NCBI GenBank assembly: GCA_029204225.1
Contig: CM055103.1
Coordinates: 47,236,458 to 47,300,457, forward strand
Length of the DNA: 64,000 nucleotides
Reading direction: 5' to 3'
DNA from: Diphasiastrum complanatum
Lineage: Eukaryota > Streptophyta > Lycopodiopsida > Lycopodiales > Lycopodiaceae
In this document: positions 58,021-64,000 of the stretch, one piece after another
Layout of the letters: each line of letters opens with the position of its first letter
Numbering within the stretch: position 1 is the first letter of the stretch
The notes under the pieces: model-generated
The model's input: the letters and a program-made list of their open reading frames with translations, nothing else
Databases searched by the model: none
What the model was told of the DNA's origin: nothing
Translations under genes and position numbers: made by a program

Positions 58021-58049
58021 CCTTTGAGACAGGGCAAAAAGATTATTTT

Positions 58050-58610
58050 CAGAGGGAAATATGGGCTACATTGGAGGTACACACATTTTGGTGGTCACGG
58101 GTGAAGTGCGAGGTGGTGTCAGTTGGAAGCCACTGGGCAAGATAGTGAGCTTGCATTAGACGAGTTGTGTGTGGGACACATAGAGGATGAAGAACGGGTC
58201 AATAATCACACTTTGGAGACTCTTGGAGAGTGGTGAGTGTGATGATTTTGCGGTTTTGCAGTTAGTAAGTCACTTTGATCAAGCCATTTTAGTTGTGGAG
58301 CAATGTATCAGGTTTGTCATCGAAGAGATACACTTCAACTGCCTATTCTGGGTAAGTCAAGTCAATTTGCCATATCATGATTGCATCAGAGATGCATATT
58401 CCAGTGATAGTAGGGTGCATATCATTTGGTTTAGACCATGGAAGATCTCACAAATTCACTTGGAGGGATATTGGCATGCACAGTTATGTGAGGGACTTGA
58501 TGGTGGCTTTGGAGTTCACATCTCAGTGTATTCTCAGGGAGTGGTTTGGAACCATTCACAGGAGCAGCTTGGAACTATCTTGAGGGAATACATGTGGGCA
58601 CTATAGGGTA
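58050..58610 (+). pseudogene. Unrecognised coding-like stretch
   Basis: A 139-codon frame (58,187-58,606) with a second open frame (58,377-58,583, RSHKFTWRDIGMHSYVRDLM) overlapping it, preceded by DSELALDELCVGHIEDEERV in yet another frame. The composition is more protein-like than its flanks, and the series of frames suggests a frameshifted relic. No family recognised. Confidence 0.3.
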
Positions 58611-58827
58611 GATGCTCAGAAAAGCATAAAATGTCACTGAATTAGGTTAAAAAAATTTCAAAAGTATGAAGCACATTTTATACATGTGTCAGACTACGCG
58701 TCAATCCTCGTCAGACTGTGCGTGTCAGACTGCCATGTGGCAGTTTTTCATTGGTCCAAAAAATCCACACTGCTGATTATGCTTTGTAAATGGCATGTGG
58801 AAAAGTCAAAGACTCCATTACGCAATG

Positions 58828-58948
58828 GAAGGAGCTAGGCACAGGCCATTCTGCCCGGTTCGGCTTTCCAAAAAAATTTGGGCTCGGCCCGAGCCTAAAT
58901 TTTTTTGGAAAGCCGAACCGGGCAGAATGGCCTATGCCCGGCTCCTTC
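58828..58948. mobile_element. Foldback MITE-like element, 121 bp
   Basis: An almost perfect palindrome centred on a single C at 58,888. The arms run from GAAGGAGC to GGCTCGG and pair throughout with only about five mismatches, including GTTCGGCTTTCC with GGAAAGCCGAAC. The GGCCC- and CCCGG-rich ends recall plant hAT-type MITEs, but no clear target duplication is visible, so the superfamily is open. Confidence 0.8.
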
Positions 58949-59089
58949 TATAATATAAAAAAGCCATCATGCTATGGAGAGGAGTCCAAAAGTGAAAATT
59001 TTTGGCAAATACTGATCCAAGACAATATGGATTCTATAAAATGCTATGATATTTGAGAGATGGTGGATCTTCTTGAAAGCAAAAATCCA

Positions 59090-59935
59090 TTGGAAATAAA
59101 TGTGGAAATAGATTGGTATACAAATGAAATACAATGCTAATGAAACTCTTGTGAAACACAAAGCAAGGCTTGTAGTGAAGAGGTATGCATAGACAATGGC
59201 AGAAACTACGAGGAGACATTTTCTCGTGTGGCTAAATGAAATTGTTATGCATGATCATCACATTGGAAGCTAGGTTTGGATAGAATCTACATCAAATGGA
59301 TGTAAATTCTACATTCTTGAATGGAAAATTTGAGAAAGAAGTGTATATGCAATAACTAACCAAATGGCTTTGTTATACAAGGCAATGAGAAAAATGTGTG
59401 CAAACTAGAAAAAAAATCTTGTATGGTTTGAAACAAGCACCACGCACTTGGTATAGTCACTTTGATGAGTGTCTCTAACCTAGAGGTTTGATATGCAGTT
59501 CCTCTGATTTTGATCTTTACTATTTTTCACGTGACTCTAGTATCACCCTGATAGTGTTATATGTGGATAGATCTCATAATCACTAGCAATGATGAGAATC
59601 TCATCAATAAAGAAAAAATTGCCGTCTAGTTTTGATATGATAGATCTAGAGTTGAAGCATTATTGTCTTGGAGTAGAAGTGGATGGTATCACACTTACAC
59701 AAATGAAGCATGTGAACAAGATTCTCAAATGCTTCAAAATTTGTGGGGGGGGGGGGGAAGATAGTATCTACACTAGCTGAAGTTGGTAGGAAGCTATGTA
59801 ATGAGGATAAGAGTGAGCTGATTGATTCTACTTTGATTCATCAAGTAGTTGGATGCTTAATTGACCTTACTACTACTCGTCCTTACATAAGTTATTTTGT
59901 AAGCTTGGTAAGCCAATTTACGTTGTAAGCCTAGT
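59090..59935 (+). pseudogene. Ty1/copia reverse-transcriptase remnant
   Basis: Frames give ETLVKHKARLVVKRYA, an ETFSRVAK-like piece, QMDVNSTFLNGKFEKEVYMQ, KILYGLKQAPRTWYSHFDEC, ITLIVLYVDR (YVDD with the second Asp changed to Arg), LKHYCLGVEV and TTRPYISYFVSLVSQF. These are the ordered copia RT motifs through to the start of RNase H. A G-run (59,745-59,757), several stops and the damaged YVDD make it inactive. Confidence 0.85.
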
Positions 59936-59939
59936 AAGC

Positions 59940-60042
59940 TGTTCTATCAAACTATCTATAGTCTGAGAAATCTCGATAAGTCAAGAATTCTCGATAGTTC
60001 GAGACTGTTGAAAAAGGGTTGTTGAGTTCACCATTTCCAACA
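59940..60042 (-). repeat. Copia 3' LTR fragment (minus strand)
   Basis: On the minus strand a purine tract AAGAGGGAG is followed by TGTTGGAAATGG (start at 60,042), the usual polypurine-tract/LTR junction. About 100 bp remain, with CTATCGA motifs, before the plus-strand copia. Confidence 0.65.
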
Positions 60043-60560
60043 CTCCCTCTTGAGCGATACACCCTTTTCATCCGATTTGCATCGATTTTCTATGTCTTTC
60101 AAATAGTACTTTTCCAATGGCTTTGTCAGAATATCTACAATCATATCTTCTGATCTAATGAATTCATCATTAACCATATCACCTAGTTCACCACTTTTGA
60201 GATTGCCACATATTTTGCTTCGCGTGAAGACTAATCATTTGTCTACCTCTTGCAAGTCCAGCTCACTGCAGCTCCACACAGTAGTGGACATCCACCAGTT
60301 ATCGATTTTCTACTGTCATTGCAACTTGCCTAGCTTGCATCGTTGTAGTTTCATAGAGTGAACTCATGCTTGCTTTCATAGATTAGCCCCAATGTATAAA
60401 TACATTTGAGATACTATAAGATCCTTTTCAACATCTTCCAGTGTTGCATTCCAAGATTAGATGAAAATTGACTAAGTCCATAAACAGAAAATGCCAAATC
60501 ATGTCTTGTACAAAATATGAGGTACATTAGACTCCCTATTAAATTCTGATATGGTATCTT
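60043..60560 (-). pseudogene. Ty1/copia RNase H remnant
   Basis: Minus-strand frames align with copia RNase H: LGMQHWKMLKRIL, YTLGLIY and CKRQ/SLHAKQ-like pieces, ending at the polypurine tract. Many stops. It joins directly to integrase sequence upstream, so the reverse transcriptase has been deleted. Confidence 0.55.
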
Positions 60561-60599
60561 TTGCATCGTCTATTTGTCCGCATCTGTGTTCGAACAATC

Positions 60600-61215
60600 A
60601 TATTTCGACAATCTGGCTTCGAAAATCATTGGGGTCGATTTATCTTTGCAATCGATCATGCTTCTACAAATGCTACGAACCTTCTGAAATCATCAAATAC
60701 TTCAGACTTCAACTTTAGATTTTATATACTAGTCATTCTACTGAAATCATCAATGAATGTTAGAAAGTATCTTGACCCTGAGAGAGAATTGATCTTCATA
60801 GATCCACAGACATCCCAATGTACTAGCCCTAAAACATCTTTCGCGCTCCTCCCTTCATGATCGATTGGATCTCGATGTTGTTTACATTTCAAACAAGCTT
60901 CCCATAAATCTGAATTGGCACTTGTAACTCTAAGACCATTTACAAGGTCATTTTTGCTCATGTCATACAAATTCTTCATATTTAGATGATACATTCACTT
61001 GTGCCACAAAGAATTTTCACCTTCAGATACATTCAATGCACTATCGTAGTTGTTGACAATTCTTGCATGCAGTTACAAGTTATATTATCTTATTCCGACA
61101 ACAGGTAATAATTCAAACAATATCTTATTCTTCTCAATTTGCTCCTGATCTAAGTCTATAGAGTTAAGAATCTTTGACAATTCACAACTACTTAGATGTA
61201 TTTCAGATAAATTGA
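60600..61215 (-). pseudogene. Ty1/copia pre-integrase and integrase core fragment
   Basis: Minus-strand frame 60,722-60,994 reads MYHLNMKNLYDMSKNDLVNG, ACLKCKQHRDPI, LGLVHWDVCGSM and RYFLTFIDDFSR. These are the GAG pre-integrase and the start of the integrase core with the first catalytic Asp (HWDVCG) and the TFIDD block. Sequence above 60,994 continues the pre-integrase with a stop. The rest of the core is lost. Confidence 0.85.
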
Positions 61216-61219
61216 AAAA

Positions 61220-61550
61220 TTGTGCTCCTATGTCCAATTATAGATCTGGGCCCTCATATGATTATTAATTACTTGAAACGACCACGTTCGGAATGATGTA
61301 GTATAACTAATAACCACATACAACTGGAGTGACCAGCTATCCACGTCAGGAATTACTCTGATTTCCTTATATAGGTCATGGACATAACAGGAGGAGAGAT
61401 CTACTTGGCACATAATGATAGTACAACATCATGTATTACCAATCTACTCACCAAACCTTTGAGTACAAGTTCCTTCATCAAGCATAGGTCCAATTTTGGA
61501 TTAATTCCATGATCAATGTTTAAGTCAAATAGATAACTTTTTAGGAGGAG
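61220..61550 (+). pseudogene. Ty1/copia C-terminal end with polypurine tract (second copy)
   Basis: Close to 52,962-53,305: GGEIYLAHNDSTTSCITNLL, TKPLSTSSFIKHRSNFGLI, then TTTTTAGGAGGAG ending at 61,550. Confidence 0.8.
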
Positions 61551-62073
61551 TGTTGAAAATAAAAAATCCATCTATCTTGACTTTTGGGGTTGATGAAGTT
61601 TTCCATCATGCATGTAGGTGTAGAACATGAAAAGGCCAATTTTGGCTTGGCAGGAACTTGAGCCACTTCACATGCATTAAGTCAAGTTTGTCAAAAGTGA
61701 CATGCAAAGCAAACTAAGACTTGTATTGGCACATGCATGAACATTTGTACATATGTATTCTAGAAAGTCACACACGTATGAAAAATGTAGGTAGACTTGC
61801 ATTTCTCAACATGCAAAGTGGTAGGTGTCATTTTTTTGGTAGAAACTACTCTTATAAGTGGAACAATAAGATTTGAGGGCTAATCTACCTCGAGGTTATC
61901 CCATCTATTATATATGTATGTGAGTTTTCTCACAATTTTGATGATGAACCAAGCATTGAAGCTATTCTCTTATCATTTGGATTTTTATCTAGTAAGCTTG
62001 AATTGTCCAGTCTCTCTCTACTCAAGGATAAGGCTTTCCTTATACATTAATTTTCTTTCTGCTTTTCTCACAC
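61551..62073 (+). repeat. Copia 3' LTR (second copy, fuller)
   Basis: Begins TGTTGAAAATAAAAAATCC; end placed at TTTTCTCACA by the CA rule and therefore approximate. Confidence 0.65.
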
Positions 62074-62189
62074 ATGTGAAAGTAATTAATTTTTTATTAC
62101 TAGAATGCTAGATTGTGATTTAGCCATAGAACCTAGAGATAGATATTGTTTTGTGTGAACTTCTAGAAATCTCACAGGAACTCCCACAA

Positions 62190-62720
62190 CCGAAGAATAA
62201 AAAGTTGAAGAAATCTATGTCCTGGATGAAGGCTAAGAAAGCAAATCTTTGTTTCATTTGCAATAAGGCTGGACATATGATGAAGTTTTGTCCAGAGAAA
62301 AAAAAAAACCTGCGGCACATATGATTGATATTCCAAAAGGTAATGATAAAATTTTGAAATTAATTTGTCTGATTGTGAGTGTGAATGTTCTTTTGTTATT
62401 GCTTCTTTCTTGCCTAATAAACTATTTCGTTTAACAGGCACAATTAAAAATCAAGAAGTAAGTATTTTATTAGACAGTGGTTCTACTCATAGTTTCATTA
62501 ATTCTTGTCTTGTGTAGAAACTCAGCTTGAAAATTGAGCCAATAATCATAGATACAGAGTTTATCTTGCTTTAGGAGCAGAGTTGGAGACTTGGAACGTA
62601 AAAGTGTCAAATCTCCCAGTTTTGATACAAAGACATAGCATGTTTTAGACCTAGCCCGCATTGATTTAATTTTTGGATATGAATGGTTACTTGGTAAATT
62701 GTCTTCTCTGGCTATAGATT
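62190..62720 (+). pseudogene. Ty3/gypsy gag knuckle and protease remnant
   Basis: A basic stretch and a complete zinc knuckle CFICNKAGHMMKFC (about 62,250-62,291), then LLDSGSTHSFINSCLV (about 62,468-62,515), the gypsy protease active site, and after frame shifts IDLIFGYEWLLGKLSSLAID (about 62,660-62,719), the DLVLG.DWL block. All are standard Ty3/gypsy sequence in order. Stops and frame shifts interrupt it. Confidence 0.85.
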
Positions 62721-62729
62721 TTGAGAAAC

Positions 62730-63180
62730 ATGTTCTCACTGTATATATCGCACCGTGGATCGGCTACAAATACATTCAGCCTCGTGCCCTACCCAAGTTC
62801 AAACAGCCGCTCCCTACCCTGGATTAGCGAGGAAGAAAGAGCCAGCCACCAGAATCTCTTGTGGCAAAAAAGGCTTCTATATCGCGAGAGAGAGATAGAT
62901 ACCAACTAAGGGAGGTTCTAGATCGCTCCTCATCTACCTAACAACAATCCATTCACCATTGTTGCCTTGTAGGTAACCTACAACAGAAGTTCCACCAAGT
63001 TTTATCCAAACAGGACTATACACCTGGAGTTTAGCAGGGTAAAAGTGCGCTTTCAAATCCAAAATCAACCACACTCTAACGTCCCACCTGTCGGTTGAGC
63101 CAGCGCAATTCATAGCACTTGCCACAGTCCGTGGAGTAACCCATGTTGTCAGAAAAGTAGCAAGAGAGGGTTAGCATCAT
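62730..63180 (-). other. Unrecognised coding-like stretch
   Basis: A 63-codon minus-strand frame (62,934-63,125) contains DVRVWLILDLKAHFYP and VWIKLGGTSVVGYLQG. Another frame nearby gives GYSTDCGKCYEL, which resembles a barwin/expansin word, but the remaining sequence does not support that family. Base composition is higher in GC than the flanks. Confidence 0.3.
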
Positions 63181-63845
63181 AAGGAAAGCGGATCACAGAG
63201 GGATCTATCAGGCTGACGGCCCTCCACTTGCTTTCACCACTCTCATTGAGCTACAAAAAAAAAAAATAGCTACTGAACAACAAACCGTCCACTAGACTTC
63301 ACAGCTTAATCATGTTCTGAAAACGTGATTGCAGGTCAGGAACTAGCTATCTAACGACTGCTTTAAAGCAATCTAGGAGTTCAAATCAACCTCTCCATGC
63401 AAATTTTAGTCAGCAACCTTCTTAACCAGAAGGTACTATAGGTTACTAAGATCAAAACCCATTGCATGCCTTCACCTAAGCATCACAGATACTGATCCAT
63501 TAGCAAACAGGGTAAGGATGGATTTCACTAACCATACATGCATTGCTCACTTTGTTTTACCAACGTAAAAAATTAGATCGTTGCACTTTCCATCATGTTC
63601 CAACAAGCAGATTCTCTACAGGAATCAGGGAAAAACTTTCCATCCTCAACATGCAACTAGCTAAACATTGTAATTTCGCTACAAACAGTCCATATTAACC
63701 ATATAAATCGATTTATAGCCAATTTATCTATGAACTATACTCAAAATTAAATGTTTAAGATTTCTCATCGTAGTTTATCTCTCATGAATCTTCACGTAGT
63801 TGCTATGCATTTGACATCTGGCGTGTTATAGTGTAGATGATGGCA
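63181..63845. other. Noncoding stretch
   Basis: No gene or repeat recognised; an A-run occurs at 63,256-63,266. Confidence 0.4.
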
Positions 63846-63965
63846 GGAATGGTGCAAGGCTTGATCGCATCGTGGCTTGCTTTTGATTGCACTACGGCTT
63901 TTGAAAGCTTTTGATTGCTTTAACCTCATGGATAGCTTTTGATCGCACCGTGGCTTGCTGTGGAG
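63846..63965. repeat. Short tandem motif GCTTTTGATTGC / CGTGGCTTGC
   Basis: About four imperfect units of roughly 25-35 bp combine GCTTTTGAT(T/C)GCA with C(A/C)GTGGCTTGC. Confidence 0.6.
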
Positions 63966-64000
63966 GTATCGACTAAAAATACATGTAACTCCAGTTCAGA

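Noticed and set aside
62934-63160. Expansin or barwin-like gene (GYSTDCGKCYEL)
   Set aside because: Only one short word fits, it lies in a different frame from the longer open frame, and no further family motif follows.

Overview
The window looks like repeat-rich nuclear DNA of a land plant with a large genome. It is AT-rich and has long (GA)n and (TA)n tracts. It carries Ty1/copia and Ty3/gypsy fragments with plant-type initiator-Met tRNA primer-binding sites (TGGTATCAGAGC), Penelope-like element (PLE) remnants, and a broken relative of the plant SAND-domain regulator ULTRAPETALA. I cannot name the species; a fern, lycophyte or gymnosperm would fit. I found no intact protein-coding gene, rRNA, tRNA or CRISPR array.

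Layout. 1-5,860: a ~25-bp tandem array, a degenerate coding remnant, LTR-like DNA and a second tandem array. 5,860-7,980: a deleted copia element on the minus strand, then uncharacterised DNA. 7,981-50,646: two copies of one ~21-kb segment in direct tandem (7,981-29,493 and 29,499-50,646). Each copy holds the ULTRAPETALA-like pseudogene, copia pieces, elements sitting between (TA)n tracts, a plus-strand PLE, a copia gag, a hairpin-rich repeat, a minus-strand PLE, a minus-strand copia gag-protease with LTR and PBS, and a gypsy integrase piece. In copy 2 a 4.6-kb block (13,310-17,958 of copy 1) is inverted, and DNA is missing at both inversion ends. Copia and PLE reading frames run through the corresponding sites in copy 1, so copy 1 appears to keep the older order. 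Copy 2 in turn keeps a gypsy element with both LTRs (48,701-51,981), of which copy 1 retains only 242 bp.

51,982-64,000: a mosaic of copia, gypsy and hairpin-repeat fragments, a 121-bp near-perfect foldback element, very long (GA)n tracts and several stretches I could not identify.

Most notable: (i) a noncoding repeat family carrying irregular arrays of short hairpins whose minus-strand loops are GCGA or GCAA (GNRA tetraloops) while the stems differ; (ii) two PLE lineages with an FRYIDD reverse-transcriptase motif; (iii) the tandem duplication with internal inversion; (iv) the ULTRAPETALA-like pseudogene with an internally duplicated exon segment; (v) (TA)n-bounded elements that resemble rice micron elements. 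The genes do not form a pathway; the window records nested transposition and segmental rearrangement.
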